Both the position numbers and the translations under genes were made by a program. From assembly GCF_008086045.1 (NCBI RefSeq), contig NZ_VSEY01000021.1:124001-188000 (forward strand): DNA of 64,000 bases. The letters are read 5' to 3'. The notes under the pieces are model-generated. The model was not told the origin of the DNA and did not search any database. It saw only the letters and a list, made by a program, of their open reading frames with translations. This document shows, piece by piece, positions 27,980 to 35,932 of the stretch. The DNA is from Nonomuraea sp. PA05 (GTDB taxonomy: Bacteria; Actinomycetota; Actinomycetes; Streptosporangiales; Streptosporangiaceae). Numbering within the stretch: position 1 is the first letter of the stretch; each line of letters begins with the position of its first letter.

Positions 27980-29263
27980 ATGCCGGCTGCCGTTCTCGTT
28001 GGTGCCCAGTGGGGCGATGAGGGCAAGGGCAAGGCCACCGACCTGCTCGGTGGCGACGTCGACTACGTCGTCCGCTATCAGGGGGGCAACAACGCTGGCC
28101 ACACCGTGGTCATCGGTGATCAGAAATACGCACTGCACCTGCTCCCCACGGGGATCCTGTCGCCGGAGGTGGTGCCGGTCATCGGCAACGGCGTGGTGAT
28201 CGACCCTGGCGTCCTGCTCGCCGAGATCGACGGGCTGGCCGAGCGGGGCATCTCCGCCGAACGGCTGCTGATCAGCGCGAACGCGCACCTGATCATGCCG
28301 CACCACAAAGCGCTGGACAAGGTCACCGAGCGCTACCTCGGCAAGGCAAAGATCGGCACGACGGGGCGCGGCATCGGGCCCGCCTACGGCGACAAGATCT
28401 ACCGCATGGGCGTGCGCGTCCAGGATTTGCTCGACCCGGGGATCCTCGCCAAGAAGATCGAGGTCGCGCTGACCGAGAAGAACCAGCTGCTGACCAAGGT
28501 CTACAACCGGCGCGGCATCGACCCGGCCGCGGTGCTGGAGGAGTACCTCGCCTACGCCGAGCGGCTCAAGCCGCACATCGCCGACACCTCGCTGGTGTTG
28601 TCGAAGGCGCTGGACCAGGGCAAGTTCGTGCTGCTGGAGGGTGGTCAGGGCACGCTGCTCGACATCGACCACGGCACGTACCCGTTCGTCACGTCCTCCT
28701 CCCCCACGTCGGGCGGCGCGTGCGCGGGCGCCGGCATCCCGCCGAACCGGCTCACGAAGATCATCGGAATCCTGAAGGCGTACACCACGCGTGTCGGCTC
28801 AGGCCCGTTCCCGACCGAGCTGACGGACGAGATGGGCGACTGGCTGCGCACGACCGGCGGCGAGTACGGCGTCACGACCGGCCGCAACCGCCGCTGCGGC
28901 TGGTTCGACGCGGTGATCGCCCGGTACGCCAGCCGCATCAACGGCGTCACCGACTACTTCCTGACCAAGCTGGACGTGCTGTCCGGGCTGGAGCGGATCC
29001 CGGTGTGCGTGGCGTACGAGGTGGACGGGGTGCGGCACGACGAGATCCCCATGACGCAGACCGACTTCCACCACGCCAAGCCGATCTACGAGGAGTTCCC
29101 CGGCTGGCAGGAGGACATCACCAGCGCCAAGTCGTTCGAGGACCTGCCGCCGAACGCGCAGGCCTACGTGCGGACGCTGGAGGAGATGAGCGGCGCGCCG
29201 ATCTCCGCGATCGGCGTGGGCCCGGGCCGCGACCAGACGATCGTGGTGCGCTCGCTGGTCTAG
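27980..29263 (+). CDS. purA: Adenylosuccinate synthetase
   Basis: 427 residues, full length. Converts IMP, GTP and aspartate to adenylosuccinate. GTP-binding motif QWGDEGKGK at residues 10-18, GGNNAGHTVV, the IMP-binding TTGRGIGPAYGDK and the GTTTGRxRRCGW block (VTTGRNRRCGWFDAV) are all present. GGGAGA lies before ATG 27980. Its last four bases overlap the convergent GNAT gene. Upstream hairpin is described separately. Confidence 0.97.
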   Translation: MPAAVLVGAQWGDEGKGKATDLLGGDVDYVVRYQGGNNAGHTVVIGDQKYALHLLPTGILSPEVVPVIGNGVVIDPGVLLAEIDGLAERGISAERLLISANAHLIMPHHKALDKVTERYLGKAKIGTTGRGIGPAYGDKIYRMGVRVQDLLDPGILAKKIEVALTEKNQLLTKVYNRRGIDPAAVLEEYLAYAERLKPHIADTSLVLSKALDQGKFVLLEGGQGTLLDIDHGTYPFVTSSSPTSGGACAGAGIPPNRLTKIIGILKAYTTRVGSGPFPTELTDEMGDWLRTTGGEYGVTTGRNRRCGWFDAVIARYASRINGVTDYFLTKLDVLSGLERIPVCVAYEVDGVRHDEIPMTQTDFHHAKPIYEEFPGWQEDITSAKSFEDLPPNAQAYVRTLEEMSGAPISAIGVGPGRDQTIVVRSLV

Positions 29264-29910
29264 CCCGACGTCAGGACGGCCGCCGTCACCGGCGTGTGGA
29301 GGGTCCAGCCCAGGGTCGAGTACAACGCCTGACCCTGGGCGGTGGCCACCAGCACTCCCGTGCGGGCGCCCATCGAGGCGGCCGTGGCGGCGATCGTCCG
29401 CATGACGACCGTGCCGAGCCCGCGACGGCGGTGGCCGGCGGCCGTCTCGACCTGGTCCACGACGGCGGTCCTGCCCGCGACGGCGAACTGGCCGCGCGCG
29501 GCGACCTCGCCCGCGTCCGTCAGCAGGCGGGCCGCCGTGACGCCCGCCCTGGTGGTGACGGCCAGATGGTAGCCCGGCGGCGGCTGTACGGTGCCGCGCG
29601 TGAGCGTGGCCGTCATCATGAACTCCGGGTCCTGGACGGCCCAGGGCGAGGCCAGCAGCGGGGCGACGGCCTCGGCGGGGGCGCACAGCTTGAGCCAGGT
29701 TCCCGGAGCGGTGATCGTGCCGATGAGGCGGCGGAGGGTGTCCGGGGTCGGGGCGGCCACGATGTGCCTGGCCACGTGGCCGGGCAGGCCGACGTCCACG
29801 CGCAGGCCCCAGGGCTCGGCCACGGGTTGGGGGGCGTTGCGGGAGATGACCCACCCCTCTACCCATGCCCGAACTGTCGGGATATGGGCACCTTTGAGGA
29901 CCTCCGTCAT
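29260..29910 (-). CDS. GNAT-family N-acetyltransferase
   Basis: About 216 residues. The GNAT acetyl-CoA motif A is visible as VDQVETAAGHRRRGLGTVVMRTI (pattern V...Rx2GxG/A), followed by GVLVATAQGQALYSTLGW. The N-terminal half (~1-120) is poorly conserved and may be a partial second GNAT fold. Substrate unknown. The start is uncertain; Met at 29910 is chosen because upstream sequence lacks coding sense, though the frame is open to 29982. It overlaps the purA 3' end by four bases. Confidence 0.75.
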   Translation of the reverse strand: MTEVLKGAHIPTVRAWVEGWVISRNAPQPVAEPWGLRVDVGLPGHVARHIVAAPTPDTLRRLIGTITAPGTWLKLCAPAEAVAPLLASPWAVQDPEFMMTATLTRGTVQPPPGYHLAVTTRAGVTAARLLTDAGEVAARGQFAVAGRTAVVDQVETAAGHRRRGLGTVVMRTIAATAASMGARTGVLVATAQGQALYSTLGWTLHTPVTAAVLTSG

Positions 29911-30019
29911 AGAGAACAGCCTATTGTCTACCCGGAACGCCATGACCGGGCGTAGCAGGATAAAAAGGACACGGCGTGGCACCTCCCTGACACGCCTCGT
30001 GCCAGGTAGGGTCCCGGTT

Positions 30020-30931
30020 GTGCGCGTTGAGATTCATGGTCACCGGGGGGCTCGCGGCCTCTGGCCGGAGAACACCCTGCCCGGGATGAGCCGCACGATG
30101 GAGCTGGGCGTGCATGCGCTCGAGTTCGACGTGGCGCTCACCGCCGACCGCCGCCTCGTGCTCACGCACGATCTCACGGTCTCCGCGGTCACCAGCGCCG
30201 ACCGGCGTCCGCTGCATGCCGGCGACCCGCTGTACCCGTACGTCGGCAAGCCCGTCAACTCGCTCTCCCTGAGCCAGCTCCGCACGCTCGACGTGGGCGT
30301 GCGGCTGCCGCGGCACCCCGACGACCCGTTCGCGCTGACGCAGGTCGCGATGCCGGAGACGCGCATGCCGACACTCGGCGCGGTGCTCGGGCTGGCGGGC
30401 GCCTACGACGCCGAGAACGTGCGGATGCACGTCGAGCTGAAGTCCGACCCGACGCGTCCCGCGCTGACGGCCGACCCCGAGCTGTTCACCGAGATGGTGG
30501 TCGAGGAGCTCGACCGGCACGGCAGGCTCGGCAACGCCGCCATCCTCAGCTTCGACTGGCGGATCATCGCGCACGCCGCCAAGATCGCCCCGGGCACGCG
30601 GCGCTTCGCGCTGATCGAGCTCGACACCCTGCACTGGAACGAGGGCACCGTCAACGGCGGCGACGTGCCGGCCGCCGCGCGCGACGCCGGAGCGACCACG
30701 CTCTCGCCCGAGCACGTCATGGTGGACGAGACGCTGATGGCGCAGGCCGCCGCCGCCGGGCTCGACGTGGCCGTCTGGACCGTCAACGACCAGGCCCTGG
30801 GCGCCAGGATGCTGGATCTGGGGGTGGCCGGGATCGTCACCGACTACCCCGACCGGATGCGGGAGCTGTGGCGGGAGCGGGGCCTGGAGCTGCCCGAGCC
30901 GGTCGGCCCGCTCAAGCCTGTGGGTGTCTAG
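30020..30931 (+). CDS. Glycerophosphodiester phosphodiesterase
   Basis: About 303 residues. Hydrolyses glycerophosphodiesters to glycerol-3-phosphate and alcohol. Catalytic motifs: HGHRGARGLWPENT (two His), ALEFDVALTADRRLVLTHD (Glu, Asp, His) and VAVWTVND near the C-terminus, all standard for the GDPD TIM barrel. No signal peptide, so it is probably cytoplasmic. GTG 30020 with AGGTAGGG upstream is the start; the frame is open far upstream but without coding sense. The end overlaps the convergent corA by four bases. Confidence 0.88.
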   Translation: MRVEIHGHRGARGLWPENTLPGMSRTMELGVHALEFDVALTADRRLVLTHDLTVSAVTSADRRPLHAGDPLYPYVGKPVNSLSLSQLRTLDVGVRLPRHPDDPFALTQVAMPETRMPTLGAVLGLAGAYDAENVRMHVELKSDPTRPALTADPELFTEMVVEELDRHGRLGNAAILSFDWRIIAHAAKIAPGTRRFALIELDTLHWNEGTVNGGDVPAAARDAGATTLSPEHVMVDETLMAQAAAAGLDVAVWTVNDQALGARMLDLGVAGIVTDYPDRMRELWRERGLELPEPVGPLKPVGV

Positions 30932-32040
30932 AGCCAGCCGTTGCGGCGGAACCCGCGGTGCAGCAGCACGCAGGCCGTGACCATCACGGCCAGCACCGCC
31001 GGATAGCCCCAGACGGCCTTGGTCTCCGGCATGAAGTCGAAGTTCATGCCGTAGATCCCGGCGATCATCGTGGGCACGGCCAGGATGGCGACCCACGAGG
31101 AGATCTTCCGCATGTCCTCGTTGGCCAGGGCGTTCGAGCGGGCCAGTGCGGCCTGCAGTATCGAGCTGCACAGCTCGTTGGAGGACTCGACCTGCTCGCA
31201 CACGCGTGACAGGTGGTCGCCGACGTCGCGGAAGTAGTCGCGCATCTCCGAGGGGATGACGCGGCGCTGGGGCAGCGCGGCCATCGGCGACTGCAACGGG
31301 GTGATGGCCCGCTTCATCTCCAGCATCTCGCGCTTGAGCTGGTAGATGCGGTTGATGTCGCGGGAGCTGACGTCCGCGAAGACCGTCGCCTCGACCTCCT
31401 CCAGTTCGAGCTGCATCAGGTCGGCCACCTGGAGGTACTGGTCGACCACGTGGTCGGAGATGGCGTGCAGGACGCCGGCCGGGCCGCGGTTCATCAGCTT
31501 CGGCTTGTCCTCCAGGCGCTCGCGCACCCCCGCGAGCGAACAGTGCTCGCCATGGCGGACGGTCACCACGAAGTCGGCGCCGAGGAAGACCATGATCTCG
31601 CCGGTGGCGATGATCTCGCTGGTGGCGGTCAGCTCGTCGTGGTCGAGGTAGGCGATGGTCTTGAGCACCATGAACAGCGACTCGCCGTACCGCTCGACCT
31701 TGGGCCGCTGGTGGGCCTTGACGGCGTCCTCGACGGCCAGCGGGTGCAGGCCGAAGACCTCGGAGAGCCACTCCACCTCGGGCGCGGCCGGCTCGTGCAG
31801 GCCCACCCAGACGAACGCCCGGGCGCCGTCGGTGCTCTTGTTGTGCGCGCGGACGAGGTCGAGCGCCTCGACGATGCCAGGGGCGACGACCTTCCTGCCC
31901 TGGACGTAGGCGCCGAACTCGACTATCGAAGCGACCGGCGGCACGCAGACCTCACGCACAGGCTGCTTCGGGAGCGAGTGCGGGACACGCGACGGCACGG
32001 GGTGACGGTTGATGCGACGGAAAAGGGTGGACGAGCGCAT
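30928..32040 (-). CDS. corA: CorA-family divalent metal (Mg2+/Co2+) transporter
   Basis: 370 residues. Large N-terminal cytoplasmic domain, long stalk helix, then two C-terminal TM helices with the pore motif YGMNF (about residue 336) between them, the CorA hallmark. The acidic/basic tail is typical. Functions as a homopentameric Mg2+ channel. GGAGAGG precedes ATG 32040. The 5' region up to 32240 contains a large inverted-repeat structure (separate entry). Confidence 0.92.
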   Translation of the reverse strand: MRSSTLFRRINRHPVPSRVPHSLPKQPVREVCVPPVASIVEFGAYVQGRKVVAPGIVEALDLVRAHNKSTDGARAFVWVGLHEPAAPEVEWLSEVFGLHPLAVEDAVKAHQRPKVERYGESLFMVLKTIAYLDHDELTATSEIIATGEIMVFLGADFVVTVRHGEHCSLAGVRERLEDKPKLMNRGPAGVLHAISDHVVDQYLQVADLMQLELEEVEATVFADVSSRDINRIYQLKREMLEMKRAITPLQSPMAALPQRRVIPSEMRDYFRDVGDHLSRVCEQVESSNELCSSILQAALARSNALANEDMRKISSWVAILAVPTMIAGIYGMNFDFMPETKAVWGYPAVLAVMVTACVLLHRGFRRNGWL

Positions 32041-32390
32041 GGCAGTCCCTCTCCGCCCGACCAGGGACGCTCCACGCGCGATGAAGTCACCTCAATCAAC
32101 ACAGATATGGCGTGGAGGCACGATCAGGCTGCCGGATTGGAGCGGTCGGGGGTACGTGGGCCGTACGTGCGGAAGCACGTACTGCTGGGATCACCAGGAT
32201 TCATCCCGGACCACCTCCAATCACACGAGACGCCATAAAGCCGCCCTAAGTTACCACAGGCGGGTGAACCTATCCGACGATACTCGTCAGGAGGGCGTCG
32301 GCTCAGGTAGAACTCCACAAAGTTCCTTGCCTATTCCGGCATTTGGTGTCCTGGCGACCTGCGCCTGTGCCAGGCGGCGGGCCTGCGACA
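32041..32390. other. 350-bp divergent intergenic region between corA and purD
   Basis: No coding ORF with actinomycete-like third-position GC was found. It holds the promoters of corA and purD and the four-stem structure at 32106-32237. Outside that element no repeat or motif stands out. Confidence 0.6.
32106..32237 (+). ncRNA. Candidate structured RNA element (four nested or adjacent stems)
   Basis: P0: TATGGCGT (32106-32113) pairs with ACGCCATA (32230-32237). P1: GATTGGAG (32135-32142) with CTCCAATC (32215-32222), extended by GGTC/GACC. P2: GTACGTGC-GGAA-GCACGTAC (32163-32182), a GNRA-type tetraloop on the plus strand. P3: GGGAT (32187-32191) with ATCCC (32203-32207). The stems form a multibranch fold on either strand; the GNRA loop favours the plus strand (purD side), but as a minus-strand RNA it would be the corA leader. 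No known riboswitch class fits well from memory. Confidence 0.45.
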
Positions 32391-33614
32391 ATGGACCGCG
32401 TGCGCGTTCTAGTCATTGGTTCCGGAGGGCGTGAGCACGCCCTGTGCCGTTCACTCAGCCTCGATCCCCAGGTCAGCGAGCTCCACTGTGCGCCAGGCAA
32501 CCCTGGCATCGCGCAGGTCGCGACCGTACACGCCGTCGATCCGCTCGACCCAGGGGAGGTCGCCGCGCTGGCCGGGCGGCTGCGGGTCGATCTCGTGGTG
32601 GTCGGGCCCGAGGCGCCGCTCGTGGCGGGGGTGAGCGACGCGGTGCGCGAGGCGGGCTTCGCCTGCTTCGGGCCCTCCCGCGACGCGGCCATGATCGAGG
32701 GCTCCAAGTCGTTCGCCAAGGAGATCATGAAGGCGGCCGACGTGCCCACCGCGCGGTCCAGGACGTGCGCCACCGAGCAGGAGGCCGCGGCGGCGCTCGA
32801 CGAGTTCGGGGCCCCGTACGTGGTCAAGGACGACGGGCTGGCCGCGGGCAAGGGCGTGGTCGTCACCGAGGACAGGGACAAGGCGCTCGCGCACGCGCTG
32901 GCGTGCGAGCGGGTGGTGATCGAGGAGTACCTCGACGGTCCCGAGGTGTCGCTGTTCGCCCTGTGCGACGGGAGCACGGCGGTGCCGCTGCAGCTCGCCC
33001 AGGACTTCAAGCGCGCCTACGACGGCGACGCGGGCCCCAACACCGGCGGCATGGGCGCCTACACGCCGCTGCCGTGGGCGCCCGAGGGGCTGACCGAGCA
33101 GGTCATGCGGGAGGTCGTGCACCCGACGATCGGCGAGCTGTCGCGGCGCGGGCTGCCGTTCCAGGGGGTGCTGTTCGTCGGGCTGGCGCTGACCTCGAAG
33201 GGGCCGAAGGTCGTCGAGTTCAACGCACGCTTCGGCGACCCGGAGACGCAGGTGCTGCTCGACCGGCTGGAGACGCCGCTCGGCGGGCTGCTGATGGCGT
33301 CGGCGACCGGTGAGCTGGGGCTCGACCCGGTCTTCAAGGACGGCGCCGCGGTGGCCGTGGTCGTCGCGGCGGAGAACTACCCGGAGGCGCCGGTCAAGGG
33401 CGACGCGATCACGGGGCTTGAGCCGACGGAGAGCGCGTACGTGCTGCACGCCGGCACGGCGCTCGACGGCGGCACTCTCGTCTCCAGCGGCGGGCGGGTG
33501 CTCACCGTCGTCGGCCACGGCCCCGACCAGGAGAGCGCGCGCCGTGCGGCCTACGAGCTGGCCGGCCGGATCACGATGCGCGGCTCCTTCCACAGAACGG
33601 ACATCGCCCGATGA
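32391..33614 (+). CDS. purD: Phosphoribosylamine-glycine ligase (GAR synthetase)
   Basis: About 407 residues. Second step of purine synthesis: joins phosphoribosylamine and glycine with ATP. ATP-grasp enzyme with GSGGREHAL at the N-terminus, the GPSRDAAMIEGSK segment, GLAAGKGVVV and the signature FNARFGDPETQ. The frame is open to 32343; ATG 32391 (or GTG 32400) is the likely start. The stop overlaps purC ATG (ATGA), so purD and purC are translationally coupled. Confidence 0.95.
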   Translation: MDRVRVLVIGSGGREHALCRSLSLDPQVSELHCAPGNPGIAQVATVHAVDPLDPGEVAALAGRLRVDLVVVGPEAPLVAGVSDAVREAGFACFGPSRDAAMIEGSKSFAKEIMKAADVPTARSRTCATEQEAAAALDEFGAPYVVKDDGLAAGKGVVVTEDRDKALAHALACERVVIEEYLDGPEVSLFALCDGSTAVPLQLAQDFKRAYDGDAGPNTGGMGAYTPLPWAPEGLTEQVMREVVHPTIGELSRRGLPFQGVLFVGLALTSKGPKVVEFNARFGDPETQVLLDRLETPLGGLLMASATGELGLDPVFKDGAAVAVVVAAENYPEAPVKGDAITGLEPTESAYVLHAGTALDGGTLVSSGGRVLTVVGHGPDQESARRAAYELAGRITMRGSFHRTDIAR

Positions 33615-34447
33615 GGCATCTGCACTCCGGCAAGGTACGCGACCTCTACCAGACCGACGAGGGCCTGCTGCTGATGGTCGCCTCCGACCGCCTGTCGGCC
33701 TTCGACTACGTCCTGGAGCCCGACATCCCCGACAAGGGCGCCATCCTCACACAGATGTCGCTGTGGTGGTTCGACCAGCTCAAGGACGTCGTGCCCAACC
33801 ACGTGGTGGCGCCGGGCGACGAGCCGCGCAGCGTGTTGTGCAGGCCGCTGAAGATGGTCCAGGTCGAGTGCGTGGCCAGGGGATATCTGGCCGGCGGCGG
33901 GCTGAACGAATACCGCGCCGACGGCACGGTGTCCGGCGTGCGGCTGCCGGAAGGGCTGGAGGACGGGTCGCGGCTGCCCGAGCCGATCTTCACACCGTCC
34001 ACCAAGGCGCCCATGGGGCAGCACGACGAGCCGATCTCGTACGAGCAGGTGGAGGCGGAGGTCGGCGCGGAGCTCGCGGCGGAGCTGCGGCGGATCACGC
34101 TGGCCGTCTACACGCGCGGCGCGGAGATCGCCCGCGAGCGGGGCATCATCCTGGCCGACACCAAGATCGAGCTGGGCTGGAGCTCCGAGGGCGTGCTGAC
34201 GCTGGGCGACGAGGTGCTGACCCCCGACTCCTCCCGCTTCTGGCCGGCCGACGAATGGAAGCCGGGAAGGTCGCAACCTTCTTTTGACAAGCAATTTGTA
34301 CGCGATTGGCTACTATCGCCCGAATCCGGATGGGACAAAGCCTCAGGAAACCCACCACCTCGGCTTCCTGACGACGTCGTCGAGCGCACACGGCAGCGAT
34401 ACCTAGAAGCGTATGAGCGCGTCACGGGGTCTTCCTTTAGCGGATGA
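33611..34447 (+). CDS. purC: SAICAR synthase
   Basis: 278 residues. Condenses CAIR with aspartate in purine synthesis. GKVRDLYQ at the N-terminus, LVARGYLAGGGLNEY-like block (ECVARGYLAGGGL), and the LADTKIELG signature are present. It overlaps purD by four bases. Codon use turns AT-richer in the last 60 codons (from about 34260), with TTT, AAT and ATT codons. It is followed after 78 bp by the MurA-family gene. Confidence 0.95.
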   Translation: MRHLHSGKVRDLYQTDEGLLLMVASDRLSAFDYVLEPDIPDKGAILTQMSLWWFDQLKDVVPNHVVAPGDEPRSVLCRPLKMVQVECVARGYLAGGGLNEYRADGTVSGVRLPEGLEDGSRLPEPIFTPSTKAPMGQHDEPISYEQVEAEVGAELAAELRRITLAVYTRGAEIARERGIILADTKIELGWSSEGVLTLGDEVLTPDSSRFWPADEWKPGRSQPSFDKQFVRDWLLSPESGWDKASGNPPPRLPDDVVERTRQRYLEAYERVTGSSFSG

Positions 34448-34525
34448 TTCGGCTGGGTCATGTGGTGTGAGCGACTACTGTTGGCCCGATCGAGCCCTCA
34501 CCGCTGAATTCAAGGAGCCGCACGA

Positions 34526-35791
34526 ATGGTCCGTTACCGCGTGCGCGGTGGCAACGCACTGCGTGGAACCGCGTTCATTCAGGGCGCGAAGAACGCCGTG
34601 CTGCCCATGATCGGTGCGGCCCTGCTCGCCCCGAAGGGCCGCACGGTCCTGCGCAATGTGCCGATCATCGAAGACGTCCGCCGCGCGGTCGAGCTGGCCG
34701 AGGCGATCGGCGCCTACGTCGAGCTGCACGAGTCCGAGCGCACGCTGGTCATCGACGCCTCCCGGGTGAACAGCCCCGTCCTGCCCGCCGAGATCGCCAG
34801 GCGGTTCCGCGGGTCGGTGCTGTTCACCCCGGCGCTGCTGCACCGCCTCGGCGAGGCGGTCGTCGAAGGGGTCGGCGGCTGCAACCTCGGCAGCCGCAAC
34901 CTCGACTTCCACTACCTCGGCTACAAACGGCTGGGCGCGATCGTCGACGAGGGCGAGACCGTCATCCACGTCAAGGCGGCCGGGCTGACCGGGGCCACGC
35001 TCTACCTCGACACCCCCTCGCACACCGGCACCGAGAACCTCATCATGGCCGCCGCCCTGGCCAAGGGCACCACCGTGATCGAGAACGCGGCGCTGGAGCC
35101 CGAGGTGCTCGACGTCATCGACATGCTCACCAAAATGGGCGCGCGCATCAGCGGCGGCGGCACCGGGTTCATCACCGTCGAGGGCGTCGAGGAGCTGCAC
35201 GCCGTCGAGCACACCGTGATGCCCGACCGCCTCGACGCCGGCGTCTTCGCGATGGCGGCGGCACTCACCGGGGGCGAGGTCAGCCTGGTGGGCACCGGCC
35301 TCGACCTGGGGGTGGTCCGCTACAAGCTGGAGCAGATGGGGGTCGAGTTCCACCGCCAGGGCGCCGTCCTGCACGTCCGTTGCGACGGCCCGCTGCGTCC
35401 GATCAACATCATCACCGACACCTACCCCGGCTTCGCCACCGACCTGCAGTCGCCGATGATGACCGTCGCCGCGCTGGCCGAGGGCACCAGCTACATCCAC
35501 GAGCGCATCTTCGACGGCCGGTTCGCGCTGGCCGGCGAGCTGAACAAGATGGGCGCGAACGTCGAGGTCGACGGCAGCCGGGCGGTCGTGCGCGGGCGCA
35601 CGCCGCTGAAGGGCGCCGAGGTGACGGCGCACGACCTGCGCTCCGGCATCGCGCTGGTGCTGGCCGGGCTGGCGGCCGAAGGGGAGACCGTGATCGACTC
35701 CGGTTACCTGATCGACCGCGGCCACGCGCATCTCGCCGCGCGAATGCGCGCTCTCGGGGCGGACATTACACGAGAGATTTCCGAGCGCTAA
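34526..35791 (+). CDS. MurA-family UDP-GlcNAc 1-carboxyvinyltransferase
   Basis: 421 residues. EPSP-synthase fold; MurA transfers enolpyruvate from PEP to UDP-GlcNAc in peptidoglycan synthesis. QGAKNAVLPMIGAALL carries the N-terminal Lys-Asn pair; the catalytic Cys is in GGCNLGSRNLDFHYLG (the Cys that fosfomycin alkylates), and RRFRGSVLF and DRLDAGVFA are present. But several positions differ from housekeeping MurA (usual GGCAIGxRPxDLH), so it may be a second-copy (MurZ-like) or a secondary-metabolism paralogue. AAGGAG precedes ATG 34526. Neighbours do not reveal its role. Confidence 0.85.
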   Translation: MVRYRVRGGNALRGTAFIQGAKNAVLPMIGAALLAPKGRTVLRNVPIIEDVRRAVELAEAIGAYVELHESERTLVIDASRVNSPVLPAEIARRFRGSVLFTPALLHRLGEAVVEGVGGCNLGSRNLDFHYLGYKRLGAIVDEGETVIHVKAAGLTGATLYLDTPSHTGTENLIMAAALAKGTTVIENAALEPEVLDVIDMLTKMGARISGGGTGFITVEGVEELHAVEHTVMPDRLDAGVFAMAAALTGGEVSLVGTGLDLGVVRYKLEQMGVEFHRQGAVLHVRCDGPLRPINIITDTYPGFATDLQSPMMTVAALAEGTSYIHERIFDGRFALAGELNKMGANVEVDGSRAVVRGRTPLKGAEVTAHDLRSGIALVLAGLAAEGETVIDSGYLIDRGHAHLAARMRALGADITREISER

Positions 35792-35932
35792 AAAACGCGA
35801 GAAATACCTCCTTGAGCTGCTAAAACATGTTGTCGGGCGGTCAACCAGAACGGCTTTCCGGAAAAGTCGGGCGTGACATTACGGCCCCCGCGAGCGATCG
35901 TTCCAAAAGAGAGCACTGCAACGGACGGCAGG

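Noticed and set aside
32163..32182. Hairpin with GGAA loop as SRP (4.5S) RNA
   Set aside because: The symmetric and asymmetric loops of SRP domain IV and its conserved flanks are missing.
32106..32237. M-box, purine, PRPP/guanidine and ydaO riboswitches
   Set aside because: Only partial likeness to ydaO in one short segment; conserved core sequences of these classes are not present.
32009..32434. 141-codon ORF across the corA-purD region
   Set aside because: Overlaps the structured element and lacks coding character.
34284..34320. TTGACA near the purC end as a murA promoter
   Set aside because: Spacing to the nearest TACTAT is 21 bp and the sequence is coding; support is too weak.
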